NCBI RefSeq assembly: GCF_029892065.1
Contig: NZ_CP120373.1
Span: 1,361,501 to 1,425,500, forward strand
From: Sinorhizobium garamanticum
Lineage (GTDB): Bacteria; Pseudomonadota; Alphaproteobacteria; Rhizobiales; Rhizobiaceae
Direction: 5' to 3'
DNA length: 64,000 nucleotides
Made by a program: the position numbers and the translations under genes. The notes below the pieces were generated by a model that was given only the letters and a program-made list of their open reading frames with translations, was not told where the DNA came from and searched no databases. Within the stretch, counting starts at the first letter, position 1. Every line of letters begins with the position of its first letter. Of the stretch, positions 56,161-64,000 are shown piece after piece.

Positions 56161-56243
56161 CCCTTCATCCCGCTGCCGCAACCTTCCCCCGCAAGCAGGG
56201 AGAAGGGGCGTGTCGCCGGGCGCCGGCAGACGGGTTGAGGGGC
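56161..56243. repeat. RIME-like repeat between the MFS gene and ispG
   Basis: A diverged copy opening CCCTTCATCCCGCTGCCGCA with the inner hairpin CCTTCCCCCGCAAGCAGGGA and closing GGGTTGAGGGGC. The rest of the gap to ispG holds no visible gene. Confidence 0.6.
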
Positions 56244-56396
56244 CAATCGCCTGCCCAGACGGTCGCCTGCCATCAATTCGCCGTCAGCGCGTGATGTTGC
56301 CGTTGACAAGCAAGCTTTCCTCCGCCACCTGAAAGGCGAAAGCTCGGTGCGGCCGGCATGCCGCTCGGGCGAAACGGGACCCAAGAAGAGGCCTTC

Positions 56397-57650
56397 ATGT
56401 CTTCTGCCTTCGATTTCGAGCCACAGCCACGCCGCGCCTCGGTCGCCGTCGATGTCGGCGGCGTGATCGTCGGCGGCGGCGCTCCCGTCGTCGTCCAGTC
56501 GATGACGAATACGGATACGGCCGATGTCGACGCGACCGTCGCCCAGGTGGCGGCACTTCACAAGGCGGGGTCCGAACTGGTGCGGATCACGGTCGATCGC
56601 GACCAAAGTGCCGCGGCGGTACCGAAGATTCGCGAGCGGCTTTTGCGCATCGGCATCGACGTTCCGCTTGTCGGCGACTTCCACTATATCGGCCACAAGC
56701 TCTTGGCCGATCACCCGGCTTGCGCCGAAGCGCTGGCGAAATATCGCATCAACCCGGGCAACGTCGGCTTCAAGGACAAGAAGGACAAGCAGTTCGCCGA
56801 GATCATCGAGATGGCGATGCGCTACGACAAGCCGGTGCGCATCGGCGTCAACTGGGGTTCGCTCGATCAGGAACTGCTGACCCGGCTGATGGACGAGAAT
56901 CAGGCCAAGGGCTCGCCGCTGACGGCGCAGCAGGTGACGCGCGAGACGATCGTGCAGTCGGCACTGCTCTCGGCGGAGCTGGCCGAAGAGCTCGGCCTGC
57001 CGCGCAACCGCATCATCCTTTCCGCCAAGGTTTCGGGCGTGCAGGACCTGATCGCCGTCTATGCGATGCTCGCCGCCCGTTCCGATCATGCGTTGCATCT
57101 CGGGCTTACCGAAGCCGGCATGGGAACGAAGGGCATCGTCGCGTCCTCCGCCTCGCTCGGCATCCTGATGCAGCAGGGCATCGGCGACACGATCCGCATT
57201 TCGCTGACGCCTGAACCGGGCGGCGACCGCACCCGCGAGGTGCAGGTGGCGCAGGAATTGCTGCAGGTCATGGGGTTCCGCCAGTTCATTCCTGTGGTTG
57301 CCGCCTGTCCCGGCTGCGGCCGCACGACATCGACGGTCTTCCAGGAACTCGCCCAGAAGATCCAGGAGGATATCCGCGCCAGCATGCCGGTTTGGCGCGA
57401 GAAATATCCGGGCGTCGAGGCGCTGAAGGTTGCCGTCATGGGTTGCATCGTCAATGGCCCGGGCGAAAGCAAGCATGCCGATATCGGCATTTCGCTTCCC
57501 GGAACCGGCGAGACGCCGGCAGCACCCGTCTTCATCGATGGCCAGAAGGCGATGACGTTGCGCGGACCGAAGATCGCCGAGGAGTTCCAGCTTCTCGTCG
57601 CCGACTATATCGAGAAGCGTTACGGTCGCGGCCAGGCGGCCGCGGAATAG
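56397..57650 (+). CDS. ispG: 4-hydroxy-3-methylbut-2-en-1-yl diphosphate synthase (flavodoxin)
   Basis: A 417-residue Fe-S enzyme of the MEP isoprenoid pathway that converts methylerythritol cyclodiphosphate to HMBPP. N-terminal barrel: [20 protein letters not shown], with [10 protein letters not shown] and [15 protein letters not shown]. The [4Fe-4S] ligands are in [11 protein letters not shown] and [14 protein letters not shown] 56397 is chosen on family N-termini; the upstream extension to 56358 is unsupported. It supplies precursors for the polyprenyl synthase encoded at 59968. Confidence 0.96.
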   Translation: MSSAFDFEPQPRRASVAVDVGGVIVGGGAPVVVQSMTNTDTADVDATVAQVAALHKAGSELVRITVDRDQSAAAVPKIRERLLRIGIDVPLVGDFHYIGHKLLADHPACAEALAKYRINPGNVGFKDKKDKQFAEIIEMAMRYDKPVRIGVNWGSLDQELLTRLMDENQAKGSPLTAQQVTRETIVQSALLSAELAEELGLPRNRIILSAKVSGVQDLIAVYAMLAARSDHALHLGLTEAGMGTKGIVASSASLGILMQQGIGDTIRISLTPEPGGDRTREVQVAQELLQVMGFRQFIPVVAACPGCGRTTSTVFQELAQKIQEDIRASMPVWREKYPGVEALKVAVMGCIVNGPGESKHADIGISLPGTGETPAAPVFIDGQKAMTLRGPKIAEEFQLLVADYIEKRYGRGQAAAE

Positions 57651-57660
57651 CTCGGAACAG

Positions 57661-58299
57661 TCAGAGTCTCGCCGTCAGCAGTTTCAGACCGGCGAATGCA
57701 AAGAAGCCTGCCATCAGGCTTTCGATCACGCGCCGCGATTTGAGATAGGCGCGGTGGACCGGCGACAGCGAGAAGACGATCGCGAAGCCGCAGAAGGTCA
57801 TGAGCCCGATCAGCATGCAGCCGCCGATGAAAGCGGCGGTAACGCCGACCGGCGCCCCTTCCGGCATGCCGAGCGAGACCAGCATGATCCAGGCAAAGAT
57901 CGCCTTGGGATTGGTCAAGTGGATGCCGAGTCCCTTGAGGTAGAGCTTCTTCAACGACATCTCCAGCGGAACGCGAAGCGATGCCTGTGACTGACCGCGC
58001 ATCGCCGCCCTGAGCGCGTTGTAGGCAAGCCAGAAGAGATAACAGGCGCCGGCGATCTTCAGGACGATGATCGCCTGTCCATAGGTCTGGATCAGCGCCG
58101 AGAGACCCGATGCCGTCAGCATCGCCCAGGTGTAGCTGCCGCTCAGCACGCCGAACGCAAGCGCGAGACCGGCCTTTCGCCCCTGGCTGACAGACGTTGC
58201 AATGATCGCCAGAACCGCCGGCCCCGGCGACGCGACCGCGATGATATAGGCGGTCCAGGCGACGAGAAGCTGCGGCAGATAGGGCGTGAGGTCAAGCAT
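57661..58299 (-). CDS. LysE/RhtB-family exporter (second)
   Basis: A 212-residue protein with about six helices, the signature AVASPGPAVLAIIATSVSQG and the central HLTNPKAIFAWIMLVSL. It probably exports an amino acid. It is convergent with ispG with only ten bases between the stops. The ribosome-binding site before ATG 58299 is weak. It shares only the family pattern with the exporter at 1880, so the two are not recent duplicates. Confidence 0.87.
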   Translation of the reverse strand: MLDLTPYLPQLLVAWTAYIIAVASPGPAVLAIIATSVSQGRKAGLALAFGVLSGSYTWAMLTASGLSALIQTYGQAIIVLKIAGACYLFWLAYNALRAAMRGQSQASLRVPLEMSLKKLYLKGLGIHLTNPKAIFAWIMLVSLGMPEGAPVGVTAAFIGGCMLIGLMTFCGFAIVFSLSPVHRAYLKSRRVIESLMAGFFAFAGLKLLTARL

Positions 58300-58439
58300 G
58301 GTGCGGCGTCCGTCTTTGGTTCGTGCAAACAGTAGCCGAGGCCTCTGTGGATGCCAATGGGAGGCGGCATGCGGGTCTCAAACCGCTTCGCCCCTACCGC
58401 TCGGGCTGCGGGCGGGAAAAAGGGGCGCTGTGCCATCGG

Positions 58440-58602
58440 TCCCTCATCCGGCCTGCCGGCCACCTTCTCCCCGCAAGCGAGGCGAAGGCGCAAGTGGCAA
58501 TCACGCCAATCCCTCTCCCCCTACGGGCATCTAGATGGAAAAGGGCACTCCGGCGGCCCGGTCCCCTCGCCCCGCTTGCGGGGAGAGGGTTAGGGTGAGG
58601 GG
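58440..58602. repeat. Double RIME-like repeat between lysE and hisC
   Basis: Two units lie in one gap: CCCTCATCCGGCCTGCCGGC with CCTTCTCCCCGCAAGCGAGG, then CCCCTCGCCCCGCTTGCGGG with GAGAGGGTTAGGGTGAGGGG. The 335-base gap 58300-58635 holds no other visible feature. Confidence 0.7.
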
Positions 58603-58635
58603 CAAGGCAAGGTTGGCGCCGTCCGGGCGTTAGCC

Positions 58636-59691
58636 TCAAAGAATCTTGTCGAGGGCTTCGACCAGTCTCGCACATTCCTCGTCGGTACCGATGGTGATGC
58701 GCAAGAAATCGGATATCCGCGGCTTGGCGAAGTGGCGGACGATCACGGCTCTCTCCCTCAGCTTCGCCGCCAGCGCTTGGCCCGCATGTTTCGGATGCCG
58801 GGCGAAGACGAAGTTCGCCTGCGATGGCAGGACCTCGAATCCGCGCGCTTCGAGCTCGCCTGCCAGCTTCTCCCGCGAAGCAATGATCTTGCCGCGCGTC
58901 GTCTCGAACCAGGCCTCGTCCTTGATCGCGGCGATGGCGCCTGCCTGGGCCGCCCGTCCGAGCGGATAGGAGTTGAAGCTGTCCTTGACGCGCTCCAAAG
59001 CCTCGATCAGCGGCCGCCGGCCGATCGCGAAGCCGACCCGCAATCCGGCAAGCGCCCTCGATTTCGAAAAAGTCTGCACGACGAGCAGGTTTTCGTATTT
59101 CGGAACCAGGGCCGTCGCGGATTCGCCGCCGAAATCGATATAGGCCTCGTCGATCACCACCGGCTGGTCGGGGTGTTCGGCGACCAGCGCCTCGATGTCG
59201 GCGAGCGGCAGGCCGATGCCGGTGGGTGCATTCGGGTTGGGAAGAATGATCGCGCCGGCGGGGCGACGGTAATCGACGATGTCGATGCCGAAGGCGTCAT
59301 TGAGCGGCACCTCTATCGCGTCGATGCCGAAAAGGCCCGCATAGGTCGGATAGAAGCTGTAGGAGATATCCGGATAGAGCAGCGGCCGATCGTGTTTCAA
59401 CAGCGCAGCGAAGCTGTGCGCCAGCACTTCGTCGGAGCCGTTGCCGACGAAGACCTCCTCCGGTCCGACGCCATATCTCGTGGCGATCGCTTTCCGCAGG
59501 TCGATCGCGAGCGGATCCGGATAGAGCCTGAGATCGGCGCTTGCCGCAGCCCGGATCGCCTCGATCACCTTGTCGGAAGGGGCGTAGGGGTTTTCGTTGG
59601 TGTTCAGCTTGACGAGGTTCGCCATGCGCGGCTGTTCGCCCGGGACATAGGGTTTCAGCGCGGAGACGATCGGCGACCAGTATTTGCTCAC
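58636..59691 (-). CDS. hisC: Histidinol-phosphate aminotransferase
   Basis: A 351-residue class II PLP aminotransferase: [13 protein letters not shown], the phosphate-cup and cofactor segments NPNAPTGIG and [10 protein letters not shown], the PLP lysine Lys210 in [15 protein letters not shown], and the C-terminal arginine in FLRITIGT. It converts histidinol phosphate and 2-oxoglutarate to the imidazole-acetol phosphate in reverse of biosynthesis direction notation; some homologues also act on aromatic acids. The start is GTG 59691, and its likely ribosome-binding site, GAAAGG, lies inside the terminal repeat of the element at 59696-59970. Confidence 0.93.
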   Translation of the reverse strand: MSKYWSPIVSALKPYVPGEQPRMANLVKLNTNENPYAPSDKVIEAIRAAASADLRLYPDPLAIDLRKAIATRYGVGPEEVFVGNGSDEVLAHSFAALLKHDRPLLYPDISYSFYPTYAGLFGIDAIEVPLNDAFGIDIVDYRRPAGAIILPNPNAPTGIGLPLADIEALVAEHPDQPVVIDEAYIDFGGESATALVPKYENLLVVQTFSKSRALAGLRVGFAIGRRPLIEALERVKDSFNSYPLGRAAQAGAIAAIKDEAWFETTRGKIIASREKLAGELEARGFEVLPSQANFVFARHPKHAGQALAAKLRERAVIVRHFAKPRISDFLRITIGTDEECARLVEALDKIL

Positions 59692-59695
59692 GGGC

Positions 59696-59970
59696 TAGAG
59701 CCTTTCATGTCTAAATGGGAGCATTCTGCCGGAGCAGGTTTCCGTCAGGATAATAGGCGATCGTCGAGTGGCGTACACGGACGTACGGCCGAGGCGATCG
59801 CCTATTATCCCGACGGAAAGATGCCCGGCCCTTCGGGTTGGCTGAAGCGGGCGGCCTGTTTGCCCGGCTGGCTTGGCCGTATGCTTTGGCTACGCCGCGC
59901 GCCAGCCGGGCAAACATTCCGCTCCGCTTGAGCCAACAGAATTGCTTCCATTTAGACATGAAAGGCTCTA
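59696..59970. mobile_element. 275-bp non-coding element with 23-bp terminal inverted repeats (MITE-like)
   Basis: The ends, 59696-59718 (TAGAGCCTTTCATGTCTAAA...) and 59948-59970, are perfect 23-bp inverted repeats. Inside are two more inverted pairs: TTTCCGTC(A/G)GGATAATAGG (about 59739 and 59817) and TTTGCCCGGCTGGC (59859 onward, paired with GCCAGCCGGGCAAA). There is no coding frame. It sits between the polyprenyl synthase stop and the hisC start; its right end supplies the synthase TAG stop and its left end the hisC ribosome-binding site. No target duplication is evident, so mobility is only inferred. Confidence 0.6.
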
Positions 59971-60879
59971 ACTCCTGCGGTTGGCGATGAAGCGGGCGGT
60001 CTCGACGAGGATGGCCGATCGCGCGCCATAGGGCGCAAGTAGATTTTCCGCCTGCGCCACGAGTTCCTCGAGTTCGCGCTCGGCCCAGGCTTGCCCGTGA
60101 AGGGCCACGAGCGTGCCCTTGCCGCGTGCGGCATCCTTGCCGGTGGCTTTGCCCATCGCTTCCGCATCCGCTGTCAGATCGAGCAGATCGTCGGCGAGCT
60201 GGAAGGCGAGACCGATCTTTTCGCCGAAGGCGCGTAGCCGCCGCCGATCCTCGTCCGACGCATCGGCGATGATTGCGCCCGCCTCGCAGGCGAAACGAAT
60301 GAGTGCCCCGGTCTTCATCGCCTGCAGCGTGACAATGCCGGCCTCGCCGGGCGCCGTTCTCTCGGCGGCGAGGTCGAGCGCCTGCCCGCCAGCCATGCCG
60401 CCGTGTCCGGAGGCACGCGCAAGCGCCGATATCAGCGCCGTCTTTTGCCGGTCGGAAAGCGGCGTTTCCGGTGCGGCGATGATGTCGAAGGCGAAGGTCA
60501 GCAGGCTGTCACCGGCCAGAATGGCGGTTGCCTCGTCGAAGGCGATGTGCACTGTCGGCTGCCCGCGTCTCAAATCGTCATCATCCATCGCCGGCAGGTC
60601 GTCGTGGACGAGCGAGTAGCAATGCACGCATTCGAGCGCGGCGCCGATCCTGAGTGCCGCATCGGCGTCGCCATCGAGAAGCGCGGTGCATTCGCTCACG
60701 AGAAAGGGGCGCAGGCGTTTGCCGCCGTTGAGCACGCCATGGCGCATCGCGGCGAGCAGATTTGGAGGCCGCGCAATTTCATCTGCGCCGACGACTGGCC
60801 CCAGAAGGTCAGAAAGCAGTTCTTCCACTGCAAGCGCATTGGCCTTCAGGTGTGCGGAAAAGGATGACGTCTCTTTCAT
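59968..60879 (-). CDS. ispA: Short-chain polyprenyl diphosphate synthase (geranyltranstransferase type)
   Basis: A 303-residue trans-prenyltransferase. The first Asp-rich motif is VHDDLPAMDDDDLRRG and the second is FQLADDLLDLTAD; NGGKRLRPFLV binds the diphosphate. These match farnesyl/geranyl diphosphate synthases. The start ATG 60879 (MKETSSFSAHLK) is chosen on family N-termini; a longer frame to 60993 runs into a repeat. The stop codon TAG is part of the inverted-repeat element. It uses the IPP/DMAPP made through IspG. Confidence 0.9.
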   Translation of the reverse strand: MKETSSFSAHLKANALAVEELLSDLLGPVVGADEIARPPNLLAAMRHGVLNGGKRLRPFLVSECTALLDGDADAALRIGAALECVHCYSLVHDDLPAMDDDDLRRGQPTVHIAFDEATAILAGDSLLTFAFDIIAAPETPLSDRQKTALISALARASGHGGMAGGQALDLAAERTAPGEAGIVTLQAMKTGALIRFACEAGAIIADASDEDRRRLRAFGEKIGLAFQLADDLLDLTADAEAMGKATGKDAARGKGTLVALHGQAWAERELEELVAQAENLLAPYGARSAILVETARFIANRRS

Positions 60880-60937
60880 GCAGCGCTCTTTGGCATGCGG
60901 GAGAACGGCTTTCAACGGGCATTCGCGTCGCAGGCTA

Positions 60938-61012
60938 CTGCATGATTCCTTAAATCGGAATCGATTTAAGGACAAAATCATGCAGCATTTCAAAGTGCTA
61001 CAGCGACCTTAG
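60938..61012. repeat. Composite palindromic repeat upstream of the polyprenyl synthase gene
   Basis: CTGCATGATT...AATCATGCAG arms enclose CCTTAAATCG...CGATTTAAGG, followed by GTGCTACAGCG. It is a close copy, in inverse orientation, of 41718-41783. It lies between the divergent polyprenyl synthase and mtgA genes. Confidence 0.65.
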
Positions 61013-61112
61013 TGCGTCCGATTGATGCTTTACGTGGGATGAGCGTGCAAGCGTCTTGCCTTTTGTAAGAAACGCCATTCAACTTTGCTCACCCATGAAA
61101 TAAGAGAGGCGG

Positions 61113-61877
61113 ATGGACAAAGAGGTGGACAGTCAGAGCGTGGACGTCGTTCCGGAAGCGTTGGAGGAGGGGGAGATGTCCGCCAATCGCTGGTCCGCCA
61201 CATGGCGGGCGAGGTTCCGCCGCATCCTTCTTGCCGTCCTCACCCTCTTCGTGCTGCCCTATGTGCTGATCGTCTTCTATTCCCTGGACTTCGTTCGCCC
61301 GATCTCGACATTGATGCTGCGCGACCTCGTGCTCTTGCGTGGCTTTGACCGGCAATGGGTCGAGTTCGACGACATCGCCCCGGTGCTCGTCCAATCGGTG
61401 ATGATGTCGGAGGATGGCCAGTTCTGCTCGCATGCCGGTATCGACTGGAACCAGATGCGCGGCGTCGTCGAGGATGCGCTGGATGGCGGACAGACGCGCG
61501 GCGCAAGCACGATCCCGATGCAGACGGTCAAGAACCTGTTTCTCTGGAACGGCCGCTCCTTTGTCCGCAAAGCGCTGGAACTGCCGCTCGCGATAGCGGC
61601 CGATTTCGTTTGGAGCAAGCGCCGGATGATGGAGATCTATCTGAACGTCGCCGAATGGGGCGACGGCATCTACGGCGTCGAGGCGGCCGCGCAGCACCAC
61701 TTCGGCGTTTCGGCCGCCAGGCTTTCGCGCCGCCAGGCTGCTTTGCTCGCCGTATCGCTGCCCAATCCGATCGACCGCAATGCCGGCAAGCCCGCACGGG
61801 GCTTAAGGCGGCTTGCATCGCTCATCGAGCGGCGCGCCAGCCGCTCCGGCGGTTACATCACATGCCTTTATGACTAG
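61113..61877 (+). CDS. mtgA: Monofunctional peptidoglycan glycosyltransferase MtgA
   Basis: A 254-residue GT51 enzyme anchored by one N-terminal helix (about residues 37-57). The catalytic Glu100 lies in [18 protein letters not shown], followed by the family motifs [37 protein letters not shown] and [14 protein letters not shown]. It polymerises lipid II into glycan strands on the periplasmic face. ATG 61113 follows GAGAGGCGG; a second start at 61176 with GGAGGAGG is also possible and would remove 21 acidic residues. Confidence 0.93.
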   Translation: MDKEVDSQSVDVVPEALEEGEMSANRWSATWRARFRRILLAVLTLFVLPYVLIVFYSLDFVRPISTLMLRDLVLLRGFDRQWVEFDDIAPVLVQSVMMSEDGQFCSHAGIDWNQMRGVVEDALDGGQTRGASTIPMQTVKNLFLWNGRSFVRKALELPLAIAADFVWSKRRMMEIYLNVAEWGDGIYGVEAAAQHHFGVSAARLSRRQAALLAVSLPNPIDRNAGKPARGLRRLASLIERRASRSGGYITCLYD

Positions 61878-61954
61878 GATGAAGCCAATTCATTGGTCTT
61901 GCAGCCGTTGATATGGCAAGTCTGCCGCACGACGAACCAGGCGGAGGCAGCATC

Positions 61955-62605
61955 GTGGACAAACTCGTTCTTTATGTCGGCAACAAGAATTACTCGTCCT
62001 GGTCTCTTCGGCCGTGGCTGGCGCTCGAAGCCTGCGGGGTTCCATTCGAGGATGTCGTCATTCCCTTCGATTTCCCTGCTGGAAATCCGCGCTTCCGCGA
62101 GATTTCGCCGACCGGACGGGTGCCGGTGCTCCATCATGGAGATGTCCGTGTCTGGGAATCCTTGGCGATCATCGAATATGTGGCAGAGCTTTTCCCCGAG
62201 GCCGGACTTTGGCCCGAAAACCGCGAGGATCGCGCCCGCGCCCGCAGCTATTCGATGGAGATGCTGTCCGGCTTCCGTGCCCTGCGCGGCGCCTGCCCGA
62301 TGAACATACGCCGACCGCGCCGGGCAATTGCGCTGCCGGACGATGTCCAGTCCGACGTCGCTCGCATCGAAGAGATCTGGCGGGAATCGATCGCCCGCTC
62401 CGGCGGACCGTTTCTCTTCGGCCGCCGCTTCAGTGCGGCGGATGCGATGTTTGCGCCCGTCGTCAACCGTTTCGATGTCTACGAGCTGGTGACAGACCCT
62501 GCCACGCTCGCCTATATGGATGCCGTCAAGACGCACCCCGCCTTCCGCAAATGGGAGGAAGCGGCAAGGGCCGAACCCTGGATCGTGCCGGAGGACGAAG
62601 CCTGA
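61955..62605 (+). CDS. Glutathione S-transferase family protein
   Basis: A 216-residue GST: the thioredoxin-fold N-terminal domain starts MDKLVLYVGNKNYSSWSLRP with the catalytic-type Ser in NYSSWSLRP, then GRVPVLHHGDVRVWESLAII (the glutathione-binding ESLAI), and a helical C-terminal domain with GRRFSAADAMFAPVVNRF. GTG 61955 has GGAGG upstream and is preferred to ATG 61913, which has none. The substrate is unknown. Confidence 0.9.
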   Translation: MDKLVLYVGNKNYSSWSLRPWLALEACGVPFEDVVIPFDFPAGNPRFREISPTGRVPVLHHGDVRVWESLAIIEYVAELFPEAGLWPENREDRARARSYSMEMLSGFRALRGACPMNIRRPRRAIALPDDVQSDVARIEEIWRESIARSGGPFLFGRRFSAADAMFAPVVNRFDVYELVTDPATLAYMDAVKTHPAFRKWEEAARAEPWIVPEDEA

Positions 62606-62668
62606 CACTGACGAAGAGCGGGCGGGCGCTCGGTTCCCGTCTCGAATCGAAAATTTGTGTGCGGGGAC

Positions 62669-62697
62669 TGGTCAAACTGCGGTTGGCCATGTATAAG
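62669..62697 (+). promoter_or_regulatory. Candidate rpmF promoter
   Basis: TGGTCA (62669-62674) and TATAAG (62692-62697) are spaced by 17 bases, 85 bases before the rpmF start. Confidence 0.45.
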
Positions 62698-62782
62698 CGC
62701 GCGAAATTCCGAGATCGACATCTGTTTGACCCGGCCATTTTCGGCTGCTGAACAGTGTTTTGCCCGATAAGTGGAGAATGAA

Positions 62783-62968
62783 ATGGCTGTACCGAAAAGA
62801 AAAACGAGCCCGTCCAAGCGTGGCATGCGCCGTTCCGCTGACGCCCTCAAGGCTCCGACCTACATCGAAGACAAGAACTCCGGCGAACTGCGCCGTCCGC
62901 ACCACATCGACCTGAAGACCGGCATGTACCGCGGTCGCCAGGTTCTGACGCCGAAGGAAAACGCATAA
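62783..62968 (+). CDS. rpmF: 50S ribosomal protein L32
   Basis: A 61-residue basic protein, [20 protein letters not shown] to [11 protein letters not shown], with the [17 protein letters not shown] segment of alphaproteobacterial L32. The zinc cysteines of some L32 proteins are absent, as is usual in this group. ATG 62783 follows GTGGAGAA. A clear terminator lies 27 bases downstream. Confidence 0.97.
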   Translation: MAVPKRKTSPSKRGMRRSADALKAPTYIEDKNSGELRRPHHIDLKTGMYRGRQVLTPKENA

Positions 62969-62994
62969 GCGTTCCTGTCTACGGATGAAGTTTG

Positions 62995-63022
62995 AGGGCC
63001 GGCTTTGCCGGCCCTTTTTCTT
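62995..63022 (+). terminator. Rho-independent terminator of rpmF
   Basis: GGGCCGGC and GCCGGCCC form a perfect stem around TTT, followed by TTTTCTTT. Confidence 0.9.
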
Positions 63023-63062
63023 TGATGCGTTGGACTTTGCCGTCCGAATCGCCGGGCCGGCT

Positions 63063-63158
63063 GCCCCTCATCCGCCTGCCGGCACCGCCCGCCCGTGAAG
63101 ACGCGCCCTCGCAAATCCCCCTCGCTCCGCTTGCGGGGAGAGGGCCGGAGTTGAGGGC
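63063..63158. repeat. RIME-like repeat between rpmF and phaR
   Basis: GCCCCTCATCCGCCTGCCGG opens the element; it closes with CCGCTTGCGGGGAGAGGG and GAGTTGAGGGC. It lies between convergent genes and may terminate phaR. Confidence 0.65.
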
Positions 63159-63205
63159 AAACCTCATTCCGCCCTCGATCTCCTGAATGATATGGGGCCG
63201 GGGGC

Positions 63206-63784
63206 TCAGCCGAGATTGTCGAGCTTCGTCTGAAGCGCGCGCAACTGTTCCTTGAGCTCGTCGATATCCTTGGCCTCGGCCTTCCTCGTTTCCTTGGCCG
63301 GGGGCGCGGCCATGAAGGGCGAGAACATCTGCATGGCCTGATGGAACATTTCGGTGTTGCGCCGCACCTGCTCCTCGACCAGTTGCAGCGGCACCTGCAG
63401 GTTCTTGCCAAGCGGCGTGTCGCCAAATGCCTTGTTGATCTGCTCGCGCATCTGGGCCTGCTGTTCGGTGAAGGCCTGCATGGAATGCTCGAGGTAGCTC
63501 GGCACCACCATCTGCATCTGGTCGCCATAGAAGGAGATCAGCTGGCGCAGAAATGAAATCGGCAAAAGCGTGTTGCCGGTCTTGGATTCCTGCTCGAAGA
63601 TGATCTGCGTCAATACGGAGTGGGTGATGTCTTCGCCGGACTTTGCGTCCTGCACCACGAATTCTTCACCCTTCTTTACCATCACGGCCAGGTCGTCGAG
63701 GGTCACGTAGGTGCTGGTCCCGGTATTGTAGAGGCGCCGGTTCGCATATTTCTTGATAACGATCTGGCCTTCGTTCTTCGCCAT
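63206..63784 (-). CDS. phaR: Polyhydroxyalkanoate synthesis regulator PhaR (AniA)
   Basis: A 192-residue regulator with the PHB accumulation DNA-binding domain (IKKYANRRLYNTGTSTYVTL, residues 10-29), a middle helical region rich in Gln and Met (SYLEHSMQAFTEQQAQMREQ) and a charged coiled-coil tail. PhaR senses PHB granules and represses phasin and its own gene; in S. meliloti it also affects exopolysaccharide and carbon flow. AGGAGA precedes ATG 63784. The next gene to the right, not visible, is expected to be phbA. Confidence 0.95.
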   Translation of the reverse strand: MAKNEGQIVIKKYANRRLYNTGTSTYVTLDDLAVMVKKGEEFVVQDAKSGEDITHSVLTQIIFEQESKTGNTLLPISFLRQLISFYGDQMQMVVPSYLEHSMQAFTEQQAQMREQINKAFGDTPLGKNLQVPLQLVEEQVRRNTEMFHQAMQMFSPFMAAPPAKETRKAEAKDIDELKEQLRALQTKLDNLG

Positions 63785-64000
63785 CAGGGTCTCCTCTTAC
63801 CCATCATCCCGTCTTTATTGTATTTTTCAGAGTATCCGCAAAATCGAGGCTCTGACAATCTCTTTGTGCAATGCGGCGACGCAGGTGCGAAATATGGTCA
63901 CCGGGCGAAACGTGAAGCTTTTGCGGCAGCGCATCAAGGCGTTTGACTTGCGCTCAAGGCTTTGCCAGTCTGGCTACATCAGGCAAACGAAATATGAGGT
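63785..64000. other. Intergenic region at the right edge, upstream of phaR
   Basis: 216 bases with no complete gene. TGC-rich stretches such as TGCAATGCGGCGACGCAG (about 63867) and TTGCGGCAGCGCA (about 63921) could be PhaR sites, since PhaR homologues bind TGC-rich DNA. TTGAC occurs at 63943 without a clear partner -10. Confidence 0.3.

Noticed and set aside
59696..59970. Insertion sequence with transposase
   Set aside because: At 275 bp it has no coding frame for a transposase; at most it is a non-autonomous element.

Overview
The window reads as a chromosomal segment of a rhizobial alphaproteobacterium, most likely Sinorhizobium/Ensifer and close to S. meliloti. The DNA is GC-rich and tightly packed, with third-position GC bias strong enough to open long antisense reading frames. 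Intergenic gaps carry palindromic repeats of the RIME and mosaic types known from rhizobia. Landmark genes (leuB, ndvB, ndvA, a LuxR receptor matching expR, pyc, ispG, hisC, rpmF, phaR) occur in an order I recall from the S. meliloti chromosome. I saw no tRNA, rRNA, CRISPR array, phage gene or transposase.

Left part (1-4.7 kb): the end of a PAP2-family phosphatase gene that runs off the left edge, leuB, a LysE-type exporter and an M3 oligopeptidase. Then (4.8-23.7 kb) comes a large catabolic island. A DUF993 (DHDPS-like) gene diverges from an operon of a LacI regulator, a Gfo/Idh/MocA dehydrogenase, a CoA-transferase, a crotonase and an aldehyde dehydrogenase. A second LacI gene diverges from a sugar-type ABC transporter operon (binding protein, two permeases, ATPase) that continues into a GMC oxidoreductase and an SDR. 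A third unit holds another GMC oxidoreductase, a Dabb-fold protein and a glycerate 2-kinase. Near-identical TTGGAACG-type palindromes lie before the DUF993 gene, before the first LacI gene and before the second GMC gene. A different AACGTTTT-type site lies before the second LacI gene and its transporter operon. The island therefore looks like two interleaved LacI regulons feeding one pathway whose substrate is unknown.

Middle part (23.7-32.6 kb): an omega-amino acid:pyruvate transaminase with a divergent XRE-cupin regulator, then a four-gene operon (2-oxoadipate dioxygenase/decarboxylase HglS, a D-2-hydroxyglutarate dehydrogenase-like flavoprotein, an ALDH7/AmaB-type dehydrogenase and an aminotransferase) with a divergent LysR gene. 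Together these can carry piperideine-6-carboxylate through 2-aminoadipate, 2-oxoadipate and D-2-hydroxyglutarate to 2-oxoglutarate, a lysine/pipecolate catabolic route.

Right part: ndvB (cyclic beta-1,2-glucan synthase, about 2,870 residues), an OpgC-like glucan succinyltransferase, a small unknown gene, ndvA (glucan exporter), an uninterrupted expR-like LuxR gene and pyruvate carboxylase. After these come a GFA-family protein, a cystine-type amino-acid ABC transporter, a DeoR-VOC-MFS operon, ispG, a second LysE exporter, hisC and a polyprenyl synthase separated by a 275-bp inverted-repeat element, mtgA, a glutathione S-transferase, rpmF and phaR. The end of the window lies upstream of what should be the next, unseen gene.
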